A DNA stretch of 64,000 nucleotides from Porodaedalea pini (Eukaryota > Basidiomycota > Agaricomycetes > Hymenochaetales > Hymenochaetaceae), in assembly GCA_002794775.1 (NCBI GenBank), contig NBAY01000006.1, forward strand, positions 186,001 to 250,000. Reading direction: 5' to 3'. The translations under genes and the position numbers were made by a program. Under the pieces are notes generated by a model, which was not told the DNA's origin, ran no database searches, and saw only the letters and a list, made by a program, of their open reading frames with translations. This document shows positions 45,782 through 57,700 of this stretch, in pieces; position 1 is the stretch's first letter; the number at the start of each line of letters is the position of its first letter.

Positions 45782-47124
45782 CCTACTATGCCGAACCAGA
45801 AATGTGGCAGTTTTATCTCGAAGGCTCTTCTATGAAATCACTCAGTGGAGACTTTGACGAGGGAAGTATCGTATCCTTGCTATTCAGAAACACACAGGAC
45901 TTTGATCTACGGCTGAAAAAAAGCTTGAAATGTTCAGAGCGTGACGGACGCGTACTAGCTCGCCACGCCTTCCGCGACAACTTGCAACGGACCACCGCAA
46001 CCGACTTCACGCACGCTTTTATGCAGCTCATCGTTGCTGACAGGTTGGCATGGGCTTTAAGTGATCGCCCGGATACCGACAACTGCCCGCTTCCCATACC
46101 ACACATGCCACCCGGAAAGAGATCGGACATTGAGAAGTACCAGAGAATCTTCGACCTACACCTGAAGTGGGACGAGACGCTCGCTAGTTTCCTCGACATT
46201 TGGAACACCTACAAGAATACGCCCGTCGCGTCTACAGAACCTGCAAAGAAGCCTCCCAAGAAGAGGGGCAAACATAAAAGTGTTCAGAGCGTCACTGCCA
46301 GGGACTCGAGGCCAGCAGGATCTGAGGACAAAAATGAGCATGCTGAGACGTCAGGGGTTACCTCGCTGACCTCTTGTTCGCTGGTTCCTGGACAGAGCAA
46401 CGCCTCTGCAGGGATATTGCAGAGGACATCAGTATTGGCGTCCCTGATGGGTGGTATAGAGGACACTGAGTCACGCGTAAGGTTGGCCAAGGTAGAAAAC
46501 AACTTCTGCCAGGCAGCGCTTGGCCTATTTGCTCTTGCTCAGGTGTTTATCATCCCTTTTTACTCCATCCGCTCAGCATGTTAGTCAGCTAACAAGGGCT
46601 GAATTTGTCAGAGGGAATCTATGCGTCCTACTGACGATCCTAGCTATGTGCCTCCTCGTATCGTCGAGGTGTTAAAGTTTGTCAACACCTTCTACTTGCT
46701 TTCGTTTTCTGATGTGTTTACAACGTAATAATTTAGGGAATTCTACCCTAATCTCTTGGAATCACTCATGAAGATGGACGACTTCGATTTTCTCCGCCCC
46801 CTTTATCTCACAACTGCAATATCGCCTGTGTGCCTTCTGAGCACACTCCAGTACATGCAGAGTGGGTCGTCTCGCGTCGGCCTTAGGCAAATAGTCGAAG
46901 TGAGCTCTTTTTTCCATCTCTGATGAGCTAGCTTTCTTGACACCTTAAAGGGCATGGGAGTCACGGCTCTCCTTCCGCACACCCAGCGCCGTGACATCGA
47001 GTATGGCCTGCTGAACCTCATCTGCAAGATGGCAGTATTCGGCTGGAAGTCGTTCGATGACTCGATGTCCGCTGTCAGGCCAGGAATACATTTGGAAATA
47101 ACTAGTGATAACTCTACACAGTAG

Positions 47125-48447
47125 GATCTAGCCAAACAGCACAGTATCATGAACACACCCAAAACTTGCACATATGCACTTGCATTATGCTCATCAACTA
47201 GCATGTAACATGATACTCATAACAAATCATCTAAGGACATATCCCCCAAATCCCACCCAAGGCACAATCACTCAAGCGCACCTGAATAATCATTAGCCAT
47301 GTGAAACTCTAACCAGAAATAATTATTATTATCATACCGAATAGGCCTCTGGACAAGCCGAGCCACATTGATCATAGGAGCCCAGTCTACCTCCACCTGA
47401 ATAGTCGTCTCAACCAGGATACTGAAATAATATGCAGTCAGATGGTCTAACCCAAAAGAGGAAAAGACAATCATTACTTGATTGGCTCCATCTGGCAGTA
47501 ACCATCAGACTGGGTAGGTCTCAGAAAGGCCATCAAGTGATTAAACAAGAGGCGCAGGTAGGAGTGTATTTTGGCACAGCTCAACATCATAGAGGAAGAC
47601 ATTTAGGGAATTGCGTACCAGGCAATGACCTTTTCACAAAGATATTTGACTATCACAGTACTCAGATATCGGATATAAAGCCTAGCAAGGTCCCTGATCA
47701 AAAGCATTCAATTAGTCGGTTGCAGAAGAAAAGAGGGTACACATCTTATTCGGTAGTCATGGCTTCAGGAAGTTGCACAGCCTCACCCATTTTAGTGTGG
47801 GAAAGGAAGTCAGAAAGGATGGAAGACCAAGGTCTAGGCTGGCCTCTCCAAATGGAGGAAGCAGTGTTCATGATGATCAGCAATGAGTCATACACGGTCA
47901 CAATGGCTTAATCAGTGGCAATCACATCAGAGCATGATGATGATCAGCAATGAGTCATATACTGTCACAATAGATCAGTCAGCCGTGATCCCATGTAGTC
48001 ATGATGAAGTAGTCAAAATGAGTCACAAGGAGTCAGAAGGGATAGTCAGAGAGTGTCATGTATCATCATATGTAGTCATTTGTAGAATCAGGTCTCTAGT
48101 AGTGTAGTACAGCTTTGTATCTGCCAAAGGGCATAAATAGGGCATGTTTTGCTGCCCTAGAAATCAATATACATTTTCCCCTCTAGATCTCAGAAGCACA
48201 GAACCACCAGGGTTCTTAGTCAGACTACAGTTAGGAACTCAGCAGTTAAGAACTCAGCAGTTAAAACTGTCACTCTATTATATTCATTACTACCAATTAG
48301 TTTGGTACCCTATCTAGCACAGCCTAGATTCATCAGCAAGACAAGCTTGCAATCTCCAACAGCTACACACAGCTATCACACCAATCTCTGTCCCTCTTCA
48401 CTGAACACCTGGGAAGGACCTGTTTAGATAAATAGACCGGTCAACTC
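47125..48447 (+). mobile_element. Degraded LTR-like sequence (possible Copia-type remnant)
   Basis: The stretch ending near 48362 looks like an LTR: a GGCATAAATAGGGC TATA-like box near 48130, an AT-rich transcribed-looking part, a doubled AACTCAGCAGTTAAGAACTC segment (about 48235-48265) and the end CAATCTCCAACA. 47870-48060 repeats the phrase AGCAATGAGTCATA twice. No pol coding sequence is visible and I cannot fix both ends, so this may be a solo LTR. It lies between the interrupted unknown gene and the 5'-truncated JmjC gene. Confidence 0.35.
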
Positions 48448-51400
48448 AGTGGAAGTGCCATTGGATTCATTTCACACCAGAATATTATCATCCCCACTTC
48501 CAGCAAGACACCGCCATACTTAGAGACTGGGAGAGCCAAAACGTTATCAAATCATCGTCCCCTGCAATAGACAAGAGCCAGATTCAAATTGCAGATGTTG
48601 ACCGTGAGTGGGACAAGCAGCAGAAGTTGAAACCTGTCAGCCTTCAAGTCGTCCAGATCCTGAGCAGCAAGATCGAAGACGTACACTCGAACGCCTGAAA
48701 GGGGGTGGTCATCGACCTCACAGGAGATGAGCCAGAGGAGTGGCTGACGAGGGAGATTCATCTGCGGAGCACAAGCTTGAAGCCAGAGTTTCCAGAGGTG
48801 GAGCCCGAAGTCGACCAGCCTCCGTCCGATATGCCGCTGTCACCCAGAAATCTTGGAGAACGTCCGAAATCTGTGCCGGCGCGGGGTAATCCAGGTGCCA
48901 AACCTCTCGCAAAGAAGCCTCGTCGTCCCAAGAAGTCGAAAGAGATTGTCGAGGAGCGAGATGACGATGATGAACCAGACGTTGAGAGGGACGAAGGTGA
49001 GGTCAAAGGCAAGCGCAAAGACGAACACGCCGGCGGTGATGAGGAAGAAGAAGATGACGTTCCAGTCCCAGACCCGAGGCAGACGCAGGTGCATTCGAAG
49101 AAAGCGAACACATCAAGTGCTTCTGACGACGCAGGAAAGAAGCGCAGGGCGTTCGTTGAGGATTATGAGTCCAGCAAGGAAGAGGATGGTGACGACGCCT
49201 TGATTGAAGTGCGTTGGAGTCGACAACCACCGTACCCTCAGCTGACGTACCCAAAGGGTAGCAAAATCCCTATCAGGACATGCAAAAAACCCAAGGCCTA
49301 TGTGGAGATAGATGAACTGCACGACTTTGGCCCCGGCGACGGAAATGGTGACTTTGGGATGGACGTCGATGAGCCAGCCGTGCATGAAGTTCACCTCATA
49401 AAAAATGGACAAGGTGTGTGGATCTTATATACTGAAGACAACCTCGGACCTCTCGCCCACGGTGGGGAACAAACACACTTATTCGTGTGTTTTCAGGTAT
49501 TACAAAACGCGTGGAACTTTTTTGGGGACAGAACAACTCCCAAGTAGTACCACGAAAGCGTTCGGCTGGTACCACCACCCCAGAGAGGTTCACTAAGAAG
49601 AAACGCGCCGGTTCAGACAGCAGGGAGGTAGACAATTCTGCTAGGGTGGATCAACCCATCAAAAGCTCTGATGTCGGCGTACAGGAGGCTTCGAGGACGA
49701 ATGGTGCACGCCTACAGGACGATGTGCACTCAGGCGACGAACTTGACCCCAAGGGCTTGTATCCTCCCCCTTGCAGCCACGTCCACGATCTTCGACGTGC
49801 CTATGATCGCAAACCACCGATCGTGAGCACGTTTAACAAGTAATGCCTTGAAAAGTCACTGATATTTAGCCTACCTTGCTTAGCCAAAGCAAAAACCCAT
49901 GAAACTGTCTTTTCTCAGGCCGCTCACAGAGTCTGAGCTTCGGGAACGCCAACGGCAAAGTGAGGAGTTGCGGAGGGCCTTGGACGACATGAGCAATCTC
50001 ACGGCACTCTCGGATGCATCAGACAGTGAGCCTGAGCTGACGAAACGGCCAGACCGCGCGCTGGAAACCACTTACGCCGCAGACGAGTTCGTAGAGGTGA
50101 CACACGATGTTTTATTCTGGCCTTCTATGGTAAGCCTCAATCTTTGTATTCCGGTAGTTCACTGACACTGCTTGTTTAGGGGGAGGCCCAGGAAGAAATA
50201 GCAGGGATCATGCGCAAACATCCTGACTCTAATCACAAAGGACCCAGGCGTCTGCAGGTCGTCAAGCGGACGTACTGGGAGAGTTTGACCAACAAACAGC
50301 GCAACAAAATGATCAGCAAGGGTACTGTACACGTCGTCGGCCCCCCCACAACCCCTCCCCATGGGATTACAGGAATTGATGATCCCAAACTCAAGAACTT
50401 GCTCAACATCGATGCGGACCATCAATGCAGAGGTACGTCTTCTCTTTGCTGTACTTTGATCCATGGTTAAGGTACCCCTTACAGATCTTACTCTGAAGAG
50501 AGGGCCAAATGACGACGAGACGTCAATCACACGCCGCATTACCATCAGGGAGTTCCTGGACGAAATTAGAAGGAAGCGTGCCCCCCCTCCTCCACCTAGA
50601 AAAGGGAAGCCTAGGAAGGTAGTAGAACCTCGTTGGTGCTGTAACGTGCTGGACGTTCCTCTCCTTCACAACTGCCTTCCACTGTATGTCTCACGATGAT
50701 GCATGCTGACGAATCGCTAATGTAAACTCGATAGTGACTTCGACGACTTCTCCAAGTACGCTCATGAAGACTACATGTCGTGGACGCCATATACAAGGCT
50801 GGGGCTCAAGTCACTTGCCACACAGTGGGCATTAGCTGCGCACGCCAGCGCGTACTCCCACCTCCACATCAACGCAGGCAGCATGGCAACGCATATCTAC
50901 ATGCTGCATGGCAAGAAGGCATGGTGGATTGCACGAGATGGCAAGTTATATGCTGAGGAAAATGGGTGGGAAGCGACGGAGGCGGAGTTCGACTGTGTGT
51001 ACTTGTCTGAAGGAGATGAACTGTAAGAGAATTTACTAGCTTTATCCTGACTCGCAAGTTTTACCCTTCTTGATGACTGACTTGCTGTAGGTTCATGCCC
51101 CCATGCACTCTGCATGCAGTCCTTACTCTGGAAGATAGCATTGCAATCGGCGGTCACTTCTACAGTTACCGTACTATGGAACGAACCCTTCACGCTCTCT
51201 TGCAAGAGCATTATTTCAGGTCCATAATCACCAACACAGAGCACACTCGCGCCCCTCTCCTACTAATGAAGGGCTTCATGAGCAGGGTCCATGCGCTGAA
51301 GCACAACATAGTCAACCGTAAGTTTTATGCACTATCATATAGTGGGCTACGGTTGATTGTTTTTCAGCGGATGACCCATCTCCAGAAGAGTTTTCCGCGC

Positions 51401-51702
51401 TCCTGATAACGGTCAGACAACTTAATAATCTCTGGCCTGAGCTCCCAGATGAGTCCGTTGAAGACTCATGGCAAGGCACCGCACAATTCAAGGAGGACTA
51501 CCGAGCAGTGGCCCAGGAGGTGTCGTGGTACTTGAATGCTGTTCCACACCACGAAGCCCTACAAGAAGCTCTAGCTGCCTATGAGGAGAGGTTCTTTGAG
51601 TTGGTAGATTATCACGAGAGTATGAAGCCGATGGGGTTTAAGAAGAGGAGTATGTGTAGAGTACGGTCGGATGTAGCAGATCCAAGACATCATTCTGCGT
51701 AA
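48448..51702 (+). pseudogene. JmjC-like protein gene, 5' truncated, in-frame stop
   Basis: Coding-like sequence starts after an acceptor near 48447 (WKCHWIHFTPEYYHPHFQQD) and runs through an in-frame TGA at 48696-48698 into GVVIDLTGDEPEEWLTREIH. No ATG fits; upstream is LTR-like DNA. A basic/acidic low-complexity region with KPLAKKPRRPKKSKE follows. Exons after short introns (for example 49414-49496) lead to the JmjC region: YSHLHINAGSMATHIYMLHG, KAWWIARDGK, GDELFMPPCTLHAVLT and AIGGHFYSYRT. The distal His (LHAV) and GGHFY are present, but the usual HxD iron pair reads H-I-N. JmjC proteins are usually histone or protein demethylases/hydroxylases; with Asn in place of Asp and a stop codon, activity is doubtful. 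Confidence 0.7.
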
Positions 51703-52226
51703 CTAGTACTTAATATCATCTTCTCTGCCGCAATTTTCGACTGGTAGTAAGGGGCCCTGATATTTCCTCTGATGGCTTTAGCCAGTGCAATGCAGGCATT
51801 GTCGCTGTCCCGTGTAGTCTGTCCCTCATGTGTTTTCTTTAAATCAGGTTCAATTTGACGGTATACCTGCTCCGGTGTAAACTAGATAGTCACATCCTTA
51901 ACTCCCCTTGCTTCCTTCGAACGTTTGGAACGTCAGTACGACACTTGGTTCCACGATTCTGAAAGAAAAGAAGACGGGAAGGGGGGTTTGGGTCGAAGGT
52001 ACCCTTTCATGAGTCTTGGAGTCCTTGTTCAAGATAACTAAATCACTGCATCTTTTACAAGACAGTTATTACACTTGATCTATATTACATTATTACATAT
52101 ACATGAAAATCGAGGACGCCAGACAACATAATGTAGTAAAAATAAAGATCTGAGGTCAAATACAGGAGAAACAGAGGAAGCAATGCAGGGATACAGCAGC
52201 AGGTGAGGATTTGAAGTGAGAGATGG
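51703..52226. other. Intergenic, no gene seen
   Basis: About 520 bp between the 3' ends of the JmjC-like gene and the convergent NC2-beta copy. AT-rich in 52030-52150; nothing recognisable. Confidence 0.5.
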
Positions 52227-52790
52227 TCACTGGTTCACCTCAAAATGTGCACGAATAGCAGCCAAAGGTTCCTCTTGCTGAGCCAACAGTTCCTCCTCCG
52301 TAAACGCGGAACCCGGGTTGCTCAAGCTTCGATTCACTCTTCTCTCGATCTCGATCTCAATCTTGAGCAAGGAGCAGAAAGTTAGGACTTCCAGAGCATA
52401 GACATGTGTGTATACATACCTTTACAAGCTTCTTGTGGTCCTTCAGCACACCCAACCTCTGTTGTGAATTCTTCAAACCCAAGTCTGCACCGCATTCATA
52501 ATCAGTCTAAAGAAATAGTGGAGGACACCGACCTTGAGAGCACTTACGATGTGGTCCAGTGAAGTGGCCTTTTTTGACTCCTGTTCGCAGATTTCATTTG
52601 CCTCCGAGGATGTCAAACGTATGAACTCTGCAAGGCCAGCTAGCGAGGCTCGTCAGCAGAAACTCCAAACATACAAAATACAAATGGTATACACACCGAC
52701 ACAGAATTAAACGACCAGATACCGCGTGTTCTTCGCACAGGATATACACAACGTCTTACGTATCATGAGTGTCCACTCTCCTGTATTTCT
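52227..52790 (-). pseudogene. Decayed copy of NC2-beta / DR1 histone-fold subunit
   Basis: Minus-strand exons about 52697-52780, 52529-52639, 52420-52484 and 52227-52361 join in phase. The protein reads ISCAKNTRYLVV, stop, FCVAGLAEFIRLTSSEANEI, then CEQESKKATSLDHIVSALK, LGVLKDHKKLVKIEIE, and ends in a Glu/Gln-rich tail to TGA. AEFIRLTSSEANEIC and the following helix match the negative cofactor 2 beta subunit (TBP-binding repressor), whose normal form has Glu where the TAA at 52707-52709 sits. The first histone-fold helix (usually LPKATVAKM) is largely lost. Introns are kept, so this is a duplicated gene that decayed, not a retrocopy. A functional copy presumably lies elsewhere. Confidence 0.75.
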
Positions 52791-53289
52791 TTCGTATACT
52801 GACGTGACCTTTTGCTTATCCACAGGGAAGCACCTGCGGACTTAGAGGGCGAAGAGTAGCGCCTACAGGCCGACTCATTTCCTGTCCGTACACTTCCCCC
52901 GATCGTACGAACTAATAGCTATCAGAGATGAGGGTACGTCACGGGTTGGAGAGGCTGGGACGAGAGCGTATTTCTTGTGTAACATTACAGCCGGTTTGTG
53001 AGTAGGCGCTTCACTTTACAAAATGCATGCAATTCACCGCCATCAGGAGCTTCACTAGCAACAAGCAGGCTATAAACATTCTAGTACCCAATGAGTACAG
53101 GAAGAATCGATTCACTCATAGTATGAGTGAAGGTACCTCATTTTATTGTCAGAGGTGTTGCATTGTGGAAGTAAACAAGAAGAGGCTAGCCTCTGCTTCC
53201 GCATCATCAGCAGCTTCATCTGCCTCCGTGATTTTGAGCGTCGGGTTGGTTCTTGCATCTTCCGCCATTATTTTCTCGTGGATAAGCTG

Positions 53290-53475
53290 GCTTCAGTAGT
53301 CACAGGAGGAGTCGTGGGCGCCTGACGGGCTTCTAGCATCGCTAGAAGCCTGTCAGTCACAGTCATGTCTCGCGTGCGTTACTGTGACTGACGGGATTCT
53401 AGCGTCGCTAGAAGCCCGTCAGGCACCCACGACTCCTCCTTAGTCACGGCTACCTTCTGTGTTCAGGAATCCTGC
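53290..53475. repeat. Palindromic MITE-like element, copy 2
   Basis: Same design as copy 1: hairpins at about 53323-53359 and 53385-53422 around a spacer with CGCGTGCGTTAC, enclosed by GGAGGAGTCGTGGG and, inverted, GGAGGAGTCGTGGG. Flanks GGCTTCAGTAGTCAC (left) and CACAGAAGGTAGCC (right, minus strand) match copy 1 in opposite orientation. Within the hairpins CTTTTAGC is CTTCTAGC here, with the partner arm changed to match (GCTAGAAG). Confidence 0.85.
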
Positions 53476-54386
53476 GCTAAAATTTATTGGGAATAATGTT
53501 AAATGTATTTAACTACTTGTAATGGAAAATAGAAGGCCTAACTAAATCTTATAAGCAGAAAATAAGGTTTTACGAAACAACAGCATCTCTGAGGGACGAC
53601 ACAAGCTCATCCTCCATCTCAAGAACCTTTGTTTTGTTTTTATTTGAAAGGCTTGTCGCATCCATGAGATGCCTTATGGCTGGAATAGAGTTGGTTAAGA
53701 CTGATGCAGAAGTATGGGTGAGGAACTGCTTCGATTCGTCGTCCCGAAGCTATCCCTGCCCCCAAGTTACATCCCAGACAAACTTACATGTATTCGGCAC
53801 AACCTAAGCTCTCGCCGATTGAAGTCTGCCAGAAAGGCCCAGCATTTGACGAAGAATATGATTGGCTATCGTCCTTTGATGCTGTCGAAGCTGCAAGCGG
53901 CGTCGACGATGACGATGTGATCGTCAACAACACAACTTGCAGCTCATACCAGTGTCAGAGGCCTTAGCCAATCCTTCCAGTCAACGTCGGGCCTGTATTC
54001 AGCATGTACAAAAGGTGAGAGGCCAGGCCAGCGTCGTTGAAGCTGGGGCCATCGGTCGTAGATCGCGGTGAGATCGGGGGCCATCTAGTCGAGGCAGTTG
54101 CGTGTCAATGTTGCCATGCTTGCCAACTTATGTGTCGGCAAGCATGTCAACGACGGTAGACGGTGCATACTGCGGTGGTGGGGACTGTGATGGTGTGAGT
54201 CTAACCGTGGTTTTTGAGGCCGAAGCCTATATAAGGGTTGGTAGACGCCGTTCTCACGCGAACATGACTTCAGACTCAGCCATGTGTAATCCAATATACC
54301 GTGTAACATATATGAGCGCCGCACTAGTGTGAGCGGTAGCTGAGAAACGAACATCTTTTGCAGCGTTATATTATACAATGAAACGG
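53476..54386. other. Intergenic, target region of gypsy element 2
   Basis: About 900 bp without a supportable gene. One frame near 53770-53960 has acidic, protein-like content (GPAFDEEYDWLSSFDAVEAA) but is short and closed by stops, possibly a remnant of another transposon. The right end carries the AACGG target duplication (54382-54386). Confidence 0.45.
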
Positions 54387-54799
54387 TGTTAGGCGGGAGC
54401 CCGGGAGACGACTCGGACTGGGCAGGCCTCGGCTGACTGTCGTCTGGGACGTGCTATACTCGAGCGTAGACTCGGGACACGCTTACTCAGGCTAGGTCGT
54501 CGCGGAGGTAAGAGGATTAATACAAGTCTAAACTAATACAAGGGGGACGAGTCTCACCTAGGTCGTCGCGGAGGTAAGAGGAAAAGCAGAACAAGGAGTT
54601 CATGCGATTCCTGAGACCTTATATAGCGACGACCGTGAGACTATATTACCTAACATTACATAACGAGTGGGAATGGAACGAATGAAGGTAGTGTGGGAAT
54701 GATTGTGTAAGATGGGTAAATATAATGAAAAGGACGAATATAATAAAGGAAATGGTAAAAGGGAAAATAAAGGAAAAGGTGAAAGTTCAGGTTCTAACA
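54387..54799 (-). repeat. 3' LTR of gypsy element 2
   Basis: 413 bp, directly abutting the pol stop codon (TAA, complement of 54800-54802). It keeps CpG at the three sites where the other LTR has TpG or CpA. Confidence 0.95.
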
Positions 54800-57700
54800 T
54801 TACCCCCCCTTCAAGGTTGGGCGTCCCGACCAACCATGATCGCGGTCGTCAGGCTCGGTGTCGACGAAGAGCGGACGGAGTCGTTGACGAGGGATGTCGA
54901 GTTTCCGAGGTGCACCGGGATGTTTGAGGTAGAACTCAGCGATCGCCTCCTTCGCGTTCTCGCCGAAGTCCGTCTCAGGTTGCCAAGTAGGTTCATTGTA
55001 GCCAACCCACTTGACAAGGTACTGTAGTTTCCCTCGGTGCAGACGTGAGTCTAAGACTTCCTCGAGTTCGTATTCCTCCTCGTTGTCGACGATGTCTGGC
55101 GGCGGCGGCGGTGGTTGCTTCTGGCTTTCAAAGGACGGTTCGACGGCGGGTTTCAACAGGGCTTCGTTGAAGACAGGGTGGACCTTTTTCCATCGCTTCG
55201 GGAGTTTGAGCTTGTACGCGCTCGCTCCTACCTTGTCGACGATGTCAAAGGGGCCGTACCATTTGTCTGCGAGTTTCTTCGTCGGCGAGTCTGTACTGAT
55301 GTTTCGCCCGTCAAGGAAGACTTTGTCTCCAGCCTTGTACTCCACCGAAGCTCCTGCTGTCCGGTCATGGTAGCACTTCATGTCCTCTGCTGCCTTGACT
55401 AGATTGTCCTTAGCAACGCGATGAGTCTCCTTGATGTGCTTGGCGAATTCTTCCGCCGACATGTTGGCAGAGGAAGTTCGTACGGTGTCGAAGCTCATAG
55501 GGTGACGTCCGGTGTTTGCGTAGAAGGGTGACATCCTTGTCGCTGAATGTTCGCGGTTGTTGTAGGCGAACTCTGCGAGGGGGAGCCAGTCCTTCCAGTC
55601 CGATTGCCGATGATCGACGAAGAGCCGGAGGTACTGTTCAAGCTCTTGATTGACGCGTTCCGTCTGACCGTCCGTTTGTGGGTGGTATGCCATTGACGGG
55701 TTGCCTTCGATGTGTAGGAGTTTGTATAGCTCCTTCATCATCGACGCATCGAACTGTGTGCCTCGGTCGTGGATGATCTTCTTCGGTAGGCCATGGAGGC
55801 GGAAGACGTGGTCTCGGTATAACTGAGCCATGCCTTCTGCTGACAGTTTCGTCGTCGTCGGGATGGCATGCATCTGTTTCGAGAATCTGTCCACGAAGAC
55901 GCAGATTGCATTGTGTCCCTTAGAGTCCGGGAGTTCTCCGATTAGGTCGACCGTGATGATCTCCCAGGGACCTTCAGGGATCGCGTTAGGATGAAGCGGT
56001 CTCGACCTCGACGTTCTTAAGGCTTTCGTCCGTTGGCAACGGTTGCATCCTCGGACGTATGTTCGGACATCGGAGAACATTGACGCCCACCAGAAGTCTC
56101 GACGTACCAGTTCGACCGTCTTCGACGATCCAGGATGTCCTGCCAGGGTCGAGTCGTGGTACTCCCGCAATACCGCTTCCTTCATCGTCGACGGCACGTA
56201 CACCTTGCCTTTCATCCACCACAACCCGTCGACCTTCACCATATTCGTCGGCCTTTCCGACTCGTCTTGCGCTCTCTGCGCCTCACCCACTCGTTCCAAC
56301 ATTTCATCACGCGACGTCCTTACCACCCCACGGTTCAGCCATTTCTCCTTGATGAACACGATGCCGTCATTGTCATCCTTGCCCTGATCATAGCCCGCCT
56401 TGCGTGACAGCAAGTCGGCCTTGCCCATTGTCTTCCCCGACTTGTGTTCGAGGTGGAAGTCGAATTCCTCGAGTTCGGTTCGCCAGCGAGCTTGACGATA
56501 GCTCAGCTTCTGCGCTGACCTGAAGTAGGTGAGGTTGGCGTGGTCAGACCAGATTTCAATTTTGTGGCGAGCGCCAAGGAGGTATTGCCGCCACTCCTTG
56601 AGCGCCGAAACGATCGCGAGCATCTCCTTGTCGTAGATCTCGTAGTTTCGTTCCACCGGTTCAAGTGCCTCTGACCTGTAGGCGATCACCCTCCACTTCC
56701 CTTCCTGCTTCTGCAACAACACACCACCGAGCGCAAAGTTCGACGAGTCCGCTTCTACGCGGAAAGGGCCCTCGTCATTGGCGATGGCTAGGACTGGAGG
56801 TGAGCAGAGACGTCGTCTCAGCTCCTCGAACGCTTCTTGCTGTTCGGTCTCCCATACCCAGTCCTTCTTGCCCGTTAACGATGTCAACGGTCGGACCACC
56901 TTGCTGTAGTCCTTAATAAACCGTCTCAGCCAGTTTCCCATGCCGAGGAACTGTTGCAGCTCCTTGAGGTTCCGTGGGACTGGCCAGTTCGCAATCGCCT
57001 CCGTCTTTGCCGGGTCAGCCCTGATCTCACCATTGCCAATGATGTGGCCGAGGTATTTGACGACCTTGGCGTCAAACTCGCACTTCTCCGGCTTCAGGTA
57101 CAGGCCATTCTCTCGGAGGATCTGGAGTACGCACCTCGACGTGTCGATATGCTCCTCAATGGTTTCCGAGAGGATCAGGATGTCGTCGAGGTATACGATG
57201 ATCAAGTTCGCGTAGATTAGGTCCTTAAAGATGTGGTTGACAAAGGCCTGGAACGTGGCCGGCGCGTTGCAAAGACCAAAAAACATGACCGTCGGTTTGA
57301 AGAGGCCCATGTTCGTGCGAAACGCTGCTTTCCATTCGTCACCCTCGCGGATCCGGATATTGTAGTACCCCCAGCGAAGGTCAAGCTTAGTGATGTATTT
57401 CGCTTTCTTGACCTTGTCGACGAGTTCGTCAATGAGAGGGAGGGGATACTTGTTCTTGATCGTACCGTCATTGAGCTTACAGTAATCCTGGATGGGGCGT
57501 AGCGATTTGTCGGCCTTCTTAATGAAGAAGAAGGGCGACGCCATGGGCGATATCGACCGTCGAATGCGACCCGACTTCAGGTTTTCATCAAGGAAGTCCT
57601 TGAGTGACTGCTGCTCAGTCGGCGTGAGCGGGTAGATCTTACAGTCGCTCGGTTTGAAGTCGGGCTTCAAGTCGATGACATGGTCCCAGGGTCGGTGTTC

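Larger units (their letters stand above)
39340..47124 (+). pseudogene. Unknown 437-codon gene interrupted by gypsy element 1
   Basis: Exons 39340-39525, 45787-46544, 46644-46676, 46737-46899 and 46951-47124. The 39526-45786 block is the retrotransposon plus one copy of its target duplication; without it the frame continues exactly (GASAAY then YAEPEMWQFYLEGSS) and every later intron phase closes to a TAG. So the gene was intact until the insertion. Visible sequence: DDDWAVKEELDKCWKRRSL, ATDFTHAFMQLIVADRLAWA, a Lys-rich segment KKPPKKRGKHK, and PRIVEVLKEFYPNLLESLM. I recognise no domain. A palindromic MITE lies just upstream. Alternatives: a lineage-specific gene, or a gene captured by another element. 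Confidence 0.7.

Noticed and set aside
45802..46584. Independent gene starting right after the 3' LTR
   Set aside because: The frame continues without a gap from the target duplication and joins the exon before the retrotransposon, so it is the 3' part of the interrupted gene.
47432..47911. 159-codon plus-strand frame after the interrupted unknown gene
   Set aside because: Lies within LTR-like, repeat-containing sequence; low similarity to any protein pattern I know; probably chance.
48705..49547. 280-codon frame taken as the start of the JmjC-like gene
   Set aside because: Its first codon is GTG, not ATG, and coding-like sequence continues upstream through an in-frame TGA to about 48448; the gene is better read as truncated.
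53290..53475. CRISPR array reading of the regularly repeated palindromes
   Set aside because: The repeats are two hairpins per element in scattered copies in a fungal genome, with no spacer series and no cas genes; a MITE explains them.
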